Counted from the stretch's first letter, positions 1 through 7,736 are shown. The stretch: DNA of 10,699 bases from Flavobacteriales bacterium UBA6165 (GCA_002422285.1 DIUF01000022.1:40566-51264); one strand, 5' to 3'. The notes: generated by a model from the sequence alone, not told the origin. Program-made: numbers and translations.

Positions 1-22
1 GGTTCGAGCCCGATCTTCTCCA
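1..22 (+). tRNA. 3' end of a tRNA or tRNA-like sequence, cut by the window edge
   Basis: The first bases read as a T-loop (TTCGAGC, 3-9) followed by the 3' half of a T-stem (CCGAT, 10-14), a 7-nt acceptor strand (CTTCTCC, 15-21) and an A in the discriminator position (22). The invariant T54 T55 C56 R57 A58 and C61 positions are all satisfied. The genomic sequence continues CAA, so CCA is not encoded. The matching 5' acceptor strand would be GGAGAAG and lies outside the window, so neither the isotype nor intactness can be settled. An A discriminator with such an acceptor would fit tRNA-Tyr, but that is only a guess. An alternative is that this is itself a decayed copy, like the one at 139-160. 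Confidence 0.45.
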
Positions 23-36
23 CAAGTTATAATTAG

Positions 37-68
37 AAAGGATAGATTTTATGTCTATCCTTTTTTTT
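37..68 (+). terminator. Intrinsic terminator after the tRNA-like end
   Basis: A perfect 10-bp stem, AAAGGATAGA (37-46) with TCTATCCTTT (54-63), closes a 7-nt loop (TTTTATG). The T-run spans 61-68. This is a classical Rho-independent terminator for whatever is transcribed rightward across the left edge, presumably the tRNA. Confidence 0.75.
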
Positions 69-174
69 ATTTGTTCTAATCCAATCTCGGGTGCCGATCG
101 ATTTTTTCAAGGGAGGCACGACCGAAAGAAAAAACGTATCGGTAAGCCCGATCTTCTCCACAAAAAATAATTAG

Positions 175-203
175 AAAGGATAGATTTTATTTCTATCCTT
201 TTT
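175..203 (+). terminator. Duplicate intrinsic terminator
   Basis: This has the same 10-bp stem as the terminator at 37-68: AAAGGATAGA (175-184) pairs with TCTATCCTTT (192-201) across a TTTTATT loop, with T's at 199-203. The stem is perfectly preserved although the tRNA-like sequence before it has lost its T-loop. It may now serve as a second, back-up terminator. Confidence 0.65.
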
Positions 204-361
204 ATTTTTAGACAGTGCGTGCATCAGCGAATAATTTATGTTATTTGTTTTCAAATTTAATTCTTGTTCAATATTGCCAAGAACAATTAGTTTTTAGATT
301 TATTTTTTATTTTAGAGTCCTAATTCTTCTGAAATAATTGCTGCACAAAATCCTTGGGAAA
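204..361. other. AT-rich intergenic stretch without a gene
   Basis: Between the second terminator and the lipoprotein start lies very AT-rich DNA. The only structure I see is a small inverted repeat, TTCTTG (261-266) with CAAGAA (278-283), overlapping TTGTTC (264-269) with GAACAA (281-286). A promoter for the downstream gene is expected here, but I cannot identify a convincing TAnnTTTG box. Confidence 0.4.
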
Positions 362-1027
362 ATGAATAACAATAGTCTCTTATGGCGAAATTCAATTTTA
401 TCGCTTTATTTTATGTTAATTAGCATATCAATGCAATCTTGTGATAGGTCAGAGGAAAAAGCGAAAAACTCAAGTTTAAAGGAGCTTGAAGATGGGGAAA
501 TGAAAATTGACTCACTGCTAAGTTCATTCGAAAACTCAAGTTTTGACCCGAAAAAAGCAGAGGAAAAATCGGATTCTCTTATTGAAAAATACGATTTGAA
601 TTTAGACCGAAAAGGAGCTCTGGCATCTTCTAGTTTTTTGATTGATAAACTCGAAATAAAACTTGATAAATCTGGTAAATTTGAAGCGAATTTTGAATAT
701 GAAATACTGAATCCCAATGAGGACGGAATTGAATTTGTGATGCTAGTGATTAGCGACAACACAGTGACTTATTCCACGAAATTGACCAGCAAAATCGGTA
801 CAGTTGATTTTAAGATTAAACCTCAAAATGAGATTCATATTGTGTTTCAAGTAATTCCAACTGATATCGCGCGCACTGCAAATAATCAAGAACGCATTTA
901 CTCTATTTGGCGCACTTATTCATTAATAAGAAATAATCAAAGTGTTGATGCGAAAAGGATTTTAACACCCAAAATTGACGATGAGCTGCTTAAACTTGTT
1001 TTGCTTGCAACAGAAAAGATCTTGTGA
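362..1027 (+). CDS. Predicted lipoprotein of unknown function
   Basis: The product is 221 aa from the ATG at 362; a TTG 24 bp upstream (338) is in frame but less likely, since the ATG directly precedes a typical signal sequence. Residues 9-26 form a positively charged start and hydrophobic core ending MQSC, so Cys27 would be the lipidated residue; the lipobox is loose, as is common in Bacteroidota. Acidic and serine residues after the Cys (DRSEEK) resemble the charged stretches that route Bacteroidota lipoproteins to the cell surface, but this is suggestive only. The region up to about residue 85 is charged and probably helical. The middle (about 100-170) alternates short hydrophobic segments and looks like beta-sandwich. 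The C-terminus is helical. I recognise no family. The gene stands alone, about 170 bp before prfC. Confidence 0.65.
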   Translation: MNNNSLLWRNSILSLYFMLISISMQSCDRSEEKAKNSSLKELEDGEMKIDSLLSSFENSSFDPKKAEEKSDSLIEKYDLNLDRKGALASSSFLIDKLEIKLDKSGKFEANFEYEILNPNEDGIEFVMLVISDNTVTYSTKLTSKIGTVDFKIKPQNEIHIVFQVIPTDIARTANNQERIYSIWRTYSLIRNNQSVDAKRILTPKIDDELLKLVLLATEKIL

Positions 1028-1110
1028 TTTGAATTAGGTGCGTGTTTGAATTAGTAACAAAAGTTGCTCCATTGAATTAACAACCATACTTTGAAAGAGT
1101 GGCATGCACA

Positions 1111-1146
1111 AAAAGCCAACAGCTAAAAGCCAATCGCTAACAGCTT
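1111..1146. repeat. Short interspersed repeat, AGCCAATCGCTAAC type, copy 1
   Basis: The segment consists of imperfect tandem units of the form AGCCAAyMGCTAA. Its core AGCCAATCGCTAAC (1128-1141) recurs exactly, in inverted orientation, at 9561-9574 just after pyrG. Sequences like this are frequent between genes of Bacteroidota, which is recollection rather than something checked here. It lies immediately upstream of the presumed prfC promoter. Confidence 0.6.
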
Positions 1147-1163
1147 TCTCCCAAAAAAACCAC

Positions 1164-1171
1164 TACTTTTA
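1164..1171 (+). promoter_or_regulatory. Candidate -7 box of the prfC-truA promoter
   Basis: TACTTTTA approximates the Bacteroidota -7 consensus TAnnTTTG and lies 23 bp before the prfC ATG, implying a leader of roughly 18 nt. The best -33 candidate, TTTC at 1145-1148, leaves a 15-bp spacer, shorter than usual. The same TACTTTTAC word occurs before the gene at 3632. Confidence 0.4.
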
Positions 1172-1194
1172 CACCCGATTTTGTAAACAAGCTC

Positions 1195-2793
1195 ATGAGT
1201 CACCTAGAAGAACTAAAAAAACGCCGCACTTTTGGCATTATCTCTCACCCGGATGCTGGAAAAACCACGCTCACGGAAAAATTACTGCTTTTTGGTGGTG
1301 CAATCCAAACTGCGGGTGCCGTAAAGAACAACAAAATCAAGAAAACTGCTACTTCCGACTTCATGGAAATCGAGAAACAACGGGGTATCTCGGTGGCTAC
1401 TTCGGTGATGGCTTTCAACTACAAAGACAAGCAAATCAATATTTTGGACACACCTGGTCACAAAGATTTTGCTGAAGACACCTTCCGTACGCTTACCGCT
1501 GTGGATAGTGTTATTCTCGTTATCGACTGTGCCAATGGGGTTGAAGCTCAAACAGAAAGATTGATGGAGGTTTGTCGCATGCGCAAAACGCCCGTGATTG
1601 TGTTCATCAACAAAATGGACCGTGACGGTAAAGACCCTTTTGAGTTGTTGGACGAATTGGAAACCAAACTCGACATCAAAGTGCGTCCGCTTGCTTGGCC
1701 AATTGGTATGGGCTACAATTTTCAAGGCGTTTACAGCATTTACAAGAACAAATTGAACTTGTTTCAGGCCGAAAAAACGAAAATCGCGGCTGAAGTTGCG
1801 CAGTTCGACAATGTCAACAATCCTGAAATTGATGAAATCATTGGAGACCAAGCAGCTGCTCAATTGCGCGAAGATTTGGACTTGTTGGAAGGTGTTTACG
1901 ATCCCTTCGACCGAGAAAAATACTTGAATGCAGAAGTGGCTCCCGTGTTTTTTGGTTCGGCGGTAAACAACTTTGGTGTTCAGGAGCTTTTGGAATCGTT
2001 TATTGAAATTTCTCCTGAACCGCAAGGGCGCGACACAGACAAAAAATTTGTGGCATCCACCGAACCCAATTTCAGTGGATTTGTGTTTAAGATTCATGCC
2101 AACCTCGATCCTAAGCACCGCGACAGAATTGCTTTCTTGCGCATTGTTTCGGGGAAATTTGAACGCAACACTTTCTACAACCACATTCGTTTGGACAAGA
2201 AAATGAAATTTGCGAACCCAACATCTTTCATGGCCCAAGACAAAAGCGTAATCGATGAAGCTTTTCCCGGTGATGTAGTGGGTTTATATGATGCTGGAAA
2301 TTTCAAAATTGGCGATACATTAACCGAAAAAGACAACTATTCATTCAAAGGAATTCCGAGTTTTTCGCCAGAAATCTTCCAAGAATTGGAGAACCTCGAC
2401 CCTTTGAAGTCGAAACAATTGGAGAAAGGTATCAACCAGCTGATGGACGAAGGCGTGGCACAAATGTTTATCCAACAACCCGGTAATCGAAAAATCATTG
2501 GAACCGTTGGTCAGCTACAGTTTGAAGTGATTTTGTATCGTTTGGAACATGAATACGGCGCCAAATGTAGTTTCCGTCCAAGGAATTTCCACCTCGCCAC
2601 TTGGATAACCAGTGACGACGATGCAAAAATTGAAGCCTTCAAACGCGCCAAAACATCCAACGTAGCAATGGACACCGATGGCAATTTGGTGTTTTTGGCT
2701 GAAACGCCATTTTTGTTGCAAATAGCCGAAAGAGATTATCCTGAAATCACTTTCCACCGAACCTCTGAGTTCTTGTTGGAGAAGAAAAAATAA
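1195..2793 (+). CDS. prfC: Peptide chain release factor 3 (RF3)
   Basis: RF3 is a cytoplasmic translational GTPase that removes RF1 or RF2 from the ribosome after peptide release. The 532-aa product matches the usual length (about 529 in E. coli). The GTPase motifs are all present: G1 SHPDAGKTT (17-25), the switch I region with QRGIS (62-66), G3 DTPGH (85-89), G4 NKMD (139-142) and G5 GSAVNN (254-259). The segment SHPDAGKTTLTEKLLLFGGA is characteristic of RF3 rather than EF-G or EF-Tu. Domains II and III follow, including FIQQPGNRKIIGTVGQLQFE and the RF3-typical YRLEHEYGAKCSF. The ATG at 1195 gives the conserved start MSHLEELKKRRTFGIISH. No Shine-Dalgarno is evident, as expected for this phylum. 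truA starts 4 bp after its stop, so the two are probably cotranscribed. Confidence 0.97.
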   Translation: MSHLEELKKRRTFGIISHPDAGKTTLTEKLLLFGGAIQTAGAVKNNKIKKTATSDFMEIEKQRGISVATSVMAFNYKDKQINILDTPGHKDFAEDTFRTLTAVDSVILVIDCANGVEAQTERLMEVCRMRKTPVIVFINKMDRDGKDPFELLDELETKLDIKVRPLAWPIGMGYNFQGVYSIYKNKLNLFQAEKTKIAAEVAQFDNVNNPEIDEIIGDQAAAQLREDLDLLEGVYDPFDREKYLNAEVAPVFFGSAVNNFGVQELLESFIEISPEPQGRDTDKKFVASTEPNFSGFVFKIHANLDPKHRDRIAFLRIVSGKFERNTFYNHIRLDKKMKFANPTSFMAQDKSVIDEAFPGDVVGLYDAGNFKIGDTLTEKDNYSFKGIPSFSPEIFQELENLDPLKSKQLEKGINQLMDEGVAQMFIQQPGNRKIIGTVGQLQFEVILYRLEHEYGAKCSFRPRNFHLATWITSDDDAKIEAFKRAKTSNVAMDTDGNLVFLAETPFLLQIAERDYPEITFHRTSEFLLEKKK

Positions 2794-2797
2794 GCCT

Positions 2798-3535
2798 ATG
2801 ACACGTTTGCGCTTGGATCTACAATACGATGGAACCGACTTTCACGGTTGGCAAATTCAGCCCAACGCAATCACGGTGCAAGAAGAAATTCAAAAGGCAC
2901 TCACACGACTCAACAGCAATCAAAAAGTGGAAGTTGTGGGTTGTGGCAGAACAGATACTGGCGTTCATGCCATGCATTATGTGGCGCACTGCGATTTGAA
3001 TTACCCCGATTTGAACGAGCTGCAATTCAAGCTCAACGGCATGATGCACAAAGGAATTGCTATTATGGAAATCAGAGAGGCACATCCTGAATTTCATGCA
3101 CGCTTTGATGCCACAAAACGCACCTACCGCTATTTCATAGATAAGCGCAACAATCCATTCAACAACCGCTTTGCCCATTTTTCTCGCCATCCCTTGGATG
3201 TGAACAAGATGAATGAAGCTGCAACACATTTGTTAGGCCGACAAGATTTTGAGTCCTTCGCCAAGCACCATTCAGATGTCAACAATTTCTATTGCGAGGT
3301 TTTTAGTGCATTTTGGACGGAAACCGACGAACAATACATTTTTGAAATCAGTGCCAATCGTTTTCTTAGAAACATGGTACGCGCCATTGTAGGCACCTTG
3401 GTTGATGTTGGTTTAGGCAAAATTGAACCCGCTGAAATCCAGGAAATTATTGCAAAAAAGAGTCGTTCAGAAGCTGGCACAAGTGTTCCCGGAAAAGGTT
3501 TGTTCTTGTGGAAAATTGAATACGACGAGAAATAA
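2798..3535 (+). CDS. truA: tRNA pseudouridine(38-40) synthase TruA
   Basis: TruA isomerises uridines 38, 39 and 40 in the tRNA anticodon stem-loop to pseudouridine. The 245-aa protein opens with the family signature LDLQYDGTDFHGWQIQP and carries the catalytic-loop motif GRTDTGVHA (50-58), in which Asp53 is the expected catalytic aspartate. Further family blocks are RTYRYFI and the C-terminal NRFLRNMVRAIVGTLVDVG. It is shorter than the E. coli protein (about 270 aa), which is ordinary in Bacteroidota. The ATG follows the prfC stop by 4 bp, and no promoter or terminator fits between, so it is very likely the second gene of a prfC-truA operon devoted to translation. No strong terminator is visible after the stop. 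Confidence 0.96.
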   Translation: MTRLRLDLQYDGTDFHGWQIQPNAITVQEEIQKALTRLNSNQKVEVVGCGRTDTGVHAMHYVAHCDLNYPDLNELQFKLNGMMHKGIAIMEIREAHPEFHARFDATKRTYRYFIDKRNNPFNNRFAHFSRHPLDVNKMNEAATHLLGRQDFESFAKHHSDVNNFYCEVFSAFWTETDEQYIFEISANRFLRNMVRAIVGTLVDVGLGKIEPAEIQEIIAKKSRSEAGTSVPGKGLFLWKIEYDEK

Positions 3536-3578
3536 ATCTCCGTTCCCTCAACCAATTCGACGGAATAATCAATTTGAC

Positions 3579-3609
3579 TTGTAAACTTCGAATTCAATCT
3601 ATACTTTTA
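3579..3609 (+). promoter_or_regulatory. Candidate promoter of the T9SS cargo gene
   Basis: TACTTTTA at 3602-3609 approximates the -7 consensus TAnnTTTG and is followed by C, the same word as before prfC. A TTG at 3579-3581 lies 20 bp upstream and could act as the -33 element; a fuller TTTG at 3573-3576 has a rather long 25-bp spacer. The implied leader before the ATG at 3632 is under 20 nt. Confidence 0.4.
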
Positions 3610-3631
3610 CAGCAAACCCAAATGCCAATTC

Positions 3632-6118
3632 ATGCTAAAAAGATTACTCATCCCAATCATCTTTATTTGTGCGGCGTTCACTTTGCATGCACAGTGCACG
3701 ATGTTGGGATTTAGCACCTATATCGGGCCATGCAACAATGGTGTTTATTTGGTTTCTGGTAATCTGTCTTTTGTCAATGCTCCAGTTTCTGGACAACTTA
3801 TCATCACTTCGAGCTCTGGTCAATCACTCACATTTTATGCTCCATTTGGTAGCCAAATGAATTATGAATTCGATAATATACCAGCAACAGGAGCGCCAAC
3901 AACCTTGAGTGCATATTTTACTGCAAATACAGCGTGCAGCATTTCCATTACCATTGTGAACACACCTGTTTGTCCTTGTATTATAACTGGTATCACGGCC
4001 AATGTTTCTGCCTGCGAAAGTCAAGGCAACACATTCAACATCACTGGGCAAATTGCCTTTGTAACACCGCCTAACATTGGCACTTTAACCATAACCGATT
4101 GTTCAGGAAACACACAAATCTTCGAGCCACCTTTTGTGAGTCCGCTCAACTATGCACTCAATGGCATTTTTGCAAATGCAACACCCAATTGCATGGTTAC
4201 CGCCACATTTACTGGAGCGCCAAATTGCAGCATAGAAAGTGATGTTTTCAATTATCCACAACTCTGCAATTGTGATGCCGATGTGGGTAGCTTTACGGTC
4301 GCACCTCTTGGGCAAAGCAACAGCATCAGCAACCTCTGCCCTGGCGACCAAATACTATTTTCAGCCAACAACAATTTTATTCCACCTGCCAATATCGGCG
4401 GCACTTTTCCCTACGACCCCAATCTTGGCTTACTTGCATTTTCTTGTCCACCAACAACGCCTCTTTATGGCAATATCAACAATGACCCATGCTTGGTTGG
4501 ATTCATCAATGGGCAAAACAATAATTCTTGGGCTGTGAGTAATGTTTTGGCTGACGGATCAATGCTATATTTAGTTCCCGTAACTTTATACAACGCCAAC
4601 ACCGGACTGATTTTCAATCCAGAATTTGTGAGCAATTGCTATGATATGGGTGAGGTATATCCCATTCGTTTTTTGACTGAAATCAACGGCAATGTATCGA
4701 GTAATTGTCAAACAGGCACCTTGAGCGCAAACATTTCAGGTGGCTATCCAGCGGCAAATGGCGGAAATTTCACAGCGCAAAACCTGCTTCCTTCAAGTGC
4801 CTCATTTGTGAATACAACCTGTGGCAACAACGGAAACATCAACGTTTCTGGGCTTCAAGACGGGGATAATTATTCCTTCGATGTGCTGGCCCCAAACGGC
4901 TGTTTTATAACTATTTCTGGTGTTTTTGAGGGGCTACTGCCTTTAGAAATCTCATACTCAGAAAACAGCTTTTGTAGTGATGGCGTCAATCCTATTCCAC
5001 AAATCATTGGACAACAAGGCGGCACATTCTCATCACAAAATTCGGGCTTGGTCATCAACCCATCCACAGGTGAGATAAACTTACAAAACTCTGCAGCAGG
5101 CACTTATACCGTTATCTATCAAAGTCCTGAACCCGTTTGTTTTTCGATAGCCAATTTTGAGTTGAGCATTCATCAACCGCAAGTTGTGTATCAAAACTAC
5201 TCCGTTTGTGAGGTAGATGTGCCTGTTGTTTTCAGTGGATTCACCTTTTTTGAATCTGGCGAAGAAGCCATATTATTCACCGATAGCTTTGGGTGCGATT
5301 CAACAGTAATCATCAGCGTTGAAGTTGTGCCGACACCAATTCCTGTGATTTTTAGCACCATTACAGAAGGCTGCACACCGCTTACGGTCAATTTCTTGAA
5401 TTTAACTGAAGGCCAATACAGTTCATGCGTTTGGGATTTCGGGGTCAACAATGGCATAGTGAACCAATGTGGGAATTTGAATCATACTTTTACAAACGAA
5501 GGCTGTTTTGACATTAGTCTAGCGGTTACGAATGCTTTGGGCTGCACAGGAATTGTCACATTGGAGAACTACATTTGTGCTATTGCCACGCCAGAGGTCA
5601 ATTTTACAACGGCGTCTTTGGAAATTATGGCCAATGACCCTATCGTGCAATTCATCAATCTGAGTGCTTTCGCTGATTCAAATTTTTGGAATTTTGGTGA
5701 CTTTAATTTCTCAACAGACTTTTCGCCCACGCATCTTTATCCGGAAGAAGCAGGAATTTATAGCGTTATATTATACTCTTTTAATGACTACTGTGTTGAC
5801 TCTTTGACACAAATTATTGAGGTAACAAACAAGCCCATTTACTATGTGCCAAATAGCTTCACACCAAACAACGACGGTGTGAATGACCTTTTCCTACCAA
5901 TAATTTATTCAGGTTTCGACGATAGATTTTATTCCTTCACCATTTTCAATCGCTGGGGAGAATTGCTTTTCGAAACGCAGAATTACCTCCAAGGTTGGGA
6001 CGGCATCTTTGACGGAATTTCTGTCAGCGATGGCCTATATCAATACACAATCAGCTTCAAACATGCCGAAAATGAAGATATAACATTGGTTCGCGGACAT
6101 GTATTGGTGATTCGATAA
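3632..6118 (+). CDS. Secreted cysteine-rich protein with PKD-like domains and T9SS type B C-terminal domain
   Basis: This is an 828-aa exported protein. Residues 1-21 form a Sec signal peptide (MLKRLLIPIIFICAAFTLHA, then Q). Two homologous domains follow in tandem, about 22-116 and 117-214: each has a cysteine pattern, a GxLxxxP...GxLxI core, a PPF/APF turn, and closes with C-x-C (CPC, CNC). A third region (about 215-350) begins with an LCPGDQI motif. Two PKD-like beta-sandwich domains are suggested near 578-645 (CVWDFGVNNG) and 655-735 (FWNFGDFNFSTDFSPTHLY). Residues 737-828 are a gliding-motility-associated C-terminal domain (PNSFTPNNDGVNDLF, then FTIFNRWGELLFE and GWDGIFDG), the T9SS type B sorting signal. 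That signal means passage through the outer membrane and release or surface attachment. The job may be adhesion or matrix formation, but no catalytic motif is visible and the substrate is unknown. It converges with the next gene, with 19 bp between stops. Confidence 0.9.
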   Translation: MLKRLLIPIIFICAAFTLHAQCTMLGFSTYIGPCNNGVYLVSGNLSFVNAPVSGQLIITSSSGQSLTFYAPFGSQMNYEFDNIPATGAPTTLSAYFTANTACSISITIVNTPVCPCIITGITANVSACESQGNTFNITGQIAFVTPPNIGTLTITDCSGNTQIFEPPFVSPLNYALNGIFANATPNCMVTATFTGAPNCSIESDVFNYPQLCNCDADVGSFTVAPLGQSNSISNLCPGDQILFSANNNFIPPANIGGTFPYDPNLGLLAFSCPPTTPLYGNINNDPCLVGFINGQNNNSWAVSNVLADGSMLYLVPVTLYNANTGLIFNPEFVSNCYDMGEVYPIRFLTEINGNVSSNCQTGTLSANISGGYPAANGGNFTAQNLLPSSASFVNTTCGNNGNINVSGLQDGDNYSFDVLAPNGCFITISGVFEGLLPLEISYSENSFCSDGVNPIPQIIGQQGGTFSSQNSGLVINPSTGEINLQNSAAGTYTVIYQSPEPVCFSIANFELSIHQPQVVYQNYSVCEVDVPVVFSGFTFFESGEEAILFTDSFGCDSTVIISVEVVPTPIPVIFSTITEGCTPLTVNFLNLTEGQYSSCVWDFGVNNGIVNQCGNLNHTFTNEGCFDISLAVTNALGCTGIVTLENYICAIATPEVNFTTASLEIMANDPIVQFINLSAFADSNFWNFGDFNFSTDFSPTHLYPEEAGIYSVILYSFNDYCVDSLTQIIEVTNKPIYYVPNSFTPNNDGVNDLFLPIIYSGFDDRFYSFTIFNRWGELLFETQNYLQGWDGIFDGISVSDGLYQYTISFKHAENEDITLVRGHVLVIR

Positions 6119-6137
6119 TTGAATCAACTTTTGGGGA

Positions 6138-7736
6138 TTAGTTTTTCCCTATCAGAATGTAATAATACCCCATTCTACCAGAGCTTGAAAAGAGAAGTTG
6201 TTGGTTGCTTGTTCGAGCCACATCTGTAAACAAGCTAAGCATATTCATTCTGTTGAATGGTTCTTCGCCATAAGTGATGAGACTATGCGTTTTAATGAGT
6301 CCATTGGCACTAACTGCAACTCGAGCCAAGTAATTAAAACTTGGGCGCTGTGATAAATACCGCGTGCCTCGCTTTGGATTGGGGTCAAAATTATCTGCGT
6401 TGTCGTTGAATATCAAATTCAATTCTTCATCATTTACTACTACTTCAAATGTGACGTATGGATCTATACCACCTCGATACATTTTAGGGATTTTCGCAGA
6501 CCACAAAATGCGACCATCTTTCGCAATTCGTGTTACAAAAATATGCTCGTAATTGTAGATGATTCGATTAATTGCACCACCTTGAGTAACTCCACTAGAT
6601 TCATAAGTCAGATATTGGACTTCGCCGACCATAGAAATTTCTCCACTAGGATGATGAATGAAATGTAGGGGTATAATTTCTCTATTCAATTTCAAATCCC
6701 TTCCAGCTTTAATCTCCCGTTCTGCCTTACGTTTTTGTCTGTCTGATAAGCCATTCATCATCACTTCATTCTTGATTAATCCATGGCGCACGTTGTAGTG
6801 GTCGAGCGACTCGCGATCAAATTCGGTGGAAACGACACCAATTCCGGGATTAAATCGTTTCATTTCAGCATAATAACCTATCAATAAAATATTACCCTCA
6901 GGATTAAATTCAATTCTAGCACTTTGCAACTGTCCCTCCTTAAAAGAAAACTTACCCATACTGAGTTTACGATCTTTGAAACGCAAAATGGCAAAACTCG
7001 GATCCTCACTTTTTCGATCTGGAATCTTCTGACCAAGGAAAAACAAATTACCTGCATCATCGACAAGCGTATAGCGTACATTGAAATCAATTTTTTCAAC
7101 GCTCATTTCAATACGTTCACTCAACTCTATATGAATTAAATCACTGCGCATCAAAACGACATAACGATAATCATTTTCCTGTTTACCCATAAGTGGTGTG
7201 CGCTTGTAAGGAATAAATGAAAAAAGTACTTTTTGTGCATTAGGGGAAATTTGAACATCAAACCGCACTGGACCAGTTTCATTCTGGGTTTCGAAAATTT
7301 TAATGCGCTGTGTAAGTTGAACTTGTTTAAAATCAACTTCTTGAACATAATACGCCAAAGATTTGTCCCCTCGTCGGAGTTCAGACGAAATAACAAACAC
7401 GCGATCATTGACACGCATAACATCCTCTATTTCAAAACGCTGCTCATCAATTTCAGCTGTTATCTCTGTTTGCGCTCGCGTTCTAAGCTCCAAATCTAAT
7501 TTTTCAATAAAAAACCTGCGTCTTCGGAAACCGCGATAAACTTGTTCTCGCATCACTAAAAAACCGTCTTCAAGCTGTTCAGCAAACAAAATTCTCGGAA
7601 TTCCGTTGTCATCAGTTTTAATGGGTTCGCTTCCTAAATTGACATACCAATTGTCACCTTGAGCAGTAAGAGGTCCAGCAATCACTAGGCATAAAGCAGT
7701 CAAAAGTAAAAAACTCATTTTTTTCAAAACATGCAT
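6138..7736 (-). CDS. Secreted protein of unknown function, possibly beta-propeller
   Basis: I chose the ATG at 7736 (532 aa) because it opens directly into a signal peptide, MHVLKKMSFLLLTALCLVIA with cleavage likely after GPLTAQ. The frame stays open 23 codons further upstream, to 7805, but those residues do not look like a signal peptide. A later Met at 7718 is also possible. The mature part has repeated beta-rich segments of the type found in propellers: hydrophobic strand, D/N-G turn, strand (GNLFFLG, EGNILLIGYY, GEISMVGEVQY, DGRILWSAKIP). A lysine/arginine-rich helical stretch (SDRQKRKAEREIKAGRD) sits near the middle. I see no T9SS sorting domain at the C-terminus, which ends YYYILIGKN, so it is probably periplasmic or outer-membrane associated. 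No named family recognised; proteins with this layout are widespread and uncharacterised in Bacteroidota, from memory. No clear promoter found. Confidence 0.8.
   Translation of the reverse strand: MHVLKKMSFLLLTALCLVIAGPLTAQGDNWYVNLGSEPIKTDDNGIPRILFAEQLEDGFLVMREQVYRGFRRRRFFIEKLDLELRTRAQTEITAEIDEQRFEIEDVMRVNDRVFVISSELRRGDKSLAYYVQEVDFKQVQLTQRIKIFETQNETGPVRFDVQISPNAQKVLFSFIPYKRTPLMGKQENDYRYVVLMRSDLIHIELSERIEMSVEKIDFNVRYTLVDDAGNLFFLGQKIPDRKSEDPSFAILRFKDRKLSMGKFSFKEGQLQSARIEFNPEGNILLIGYYAEMKRFNPGIGVVSTEFDRESLDHYNVRHGLIKNEVMMNGLSDRQKRKAEREIKAGRDLKLNREIIPLHFIHHPSGEISMVGEVQYLTYESSGVTQGGAINRIIYNYEHIFVTRIAKDGRILWSAKIPKMYRGGIDPYVTFEVVVNDEELNLIFNDNADNFDPNPKRGTRYLSQRPSFNYLARVAVSANGLIKTHSLITYGEEPFNRMNMLSLFTDVARTSNQQLLFSSSGRMGYYYILIGKN

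Larger units (their letters stand above)
7..206 (+). repeat. Tandem repeat, two copies 138 bp apart, of tRNA-like end plus terminator
   Basis: Copy 1 (7-68) and copy 2 (145-206) agree over about 60 bp with only a handful of mismatches. Both contain AGCCCGATCTTCTCCACAA, then ATAATTAG, then the same hairpin terminator. Upstream of copy 2 the similarity continues as ATCGG before the AGCCCGAT block, but the T-loop TTCGAGC has become TAAGC, so copy 2 cannot form a normal T-arm. The offset of 138 bp is a multiple of three. In the frame ending at TAG 34-36 and TAG 172-174, both copies read a peptide tail SPIFST followed by two or three residues and a stop. As a recollection not checked here, short coding tails of this type follow small GIY-YIG endonuclease ORFs beside tRNA genes in Bacteroidota. 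No such ORF is visible here. Confidence 0.75.

Noticed and set aside
139..160. Second complete tRNA at the repeat copy
   Set aside because: The T-loop is reduced from seven to five bases (TAAGC), and no D-arm or anticodon arm can be found in the preceding 70 bp.
338..361. TTG start at 338 for the lipoprotein
   Set aside because: It adds eight residues before the signal sequence, and the ATG at 362 alone gives a normal lipoprotein N-terminus.
1104..1475. 123-codon frame on the plus strand starting before prfC
   Set aside because: It overlaps the RF3 N-terminus in another frame, and its composition (many Gln, His, Trp, Cys) is typical of an out-of-frame translation. It also covers the short repeat at 1111-1146.
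1282..2238. 318-codon open frame antisense to prfC
   Set aside because: It lies wholly within a gene with complete RF3 motifs. The antisense translation shows no domain and is rich in His, Phe and Val, as expected from the reverse complement of a coding frame.
3554..3597. AATTCGA/TCGAATT inverted repeat between truA and the cargo gene
   Set aside because: The arms are 7 bp and about 30 bp apart, with no T-run. Likely chance in AT-rich DNA.
6131..6154. GGGGA...TCCC hairpin between the convergent genes
   Set aside because: The stem is only about 4-5 bp, it overlaps the end of the minus-strand gene, and it has no proper T-run on either side. Too weak to call a bidirectional terminator.
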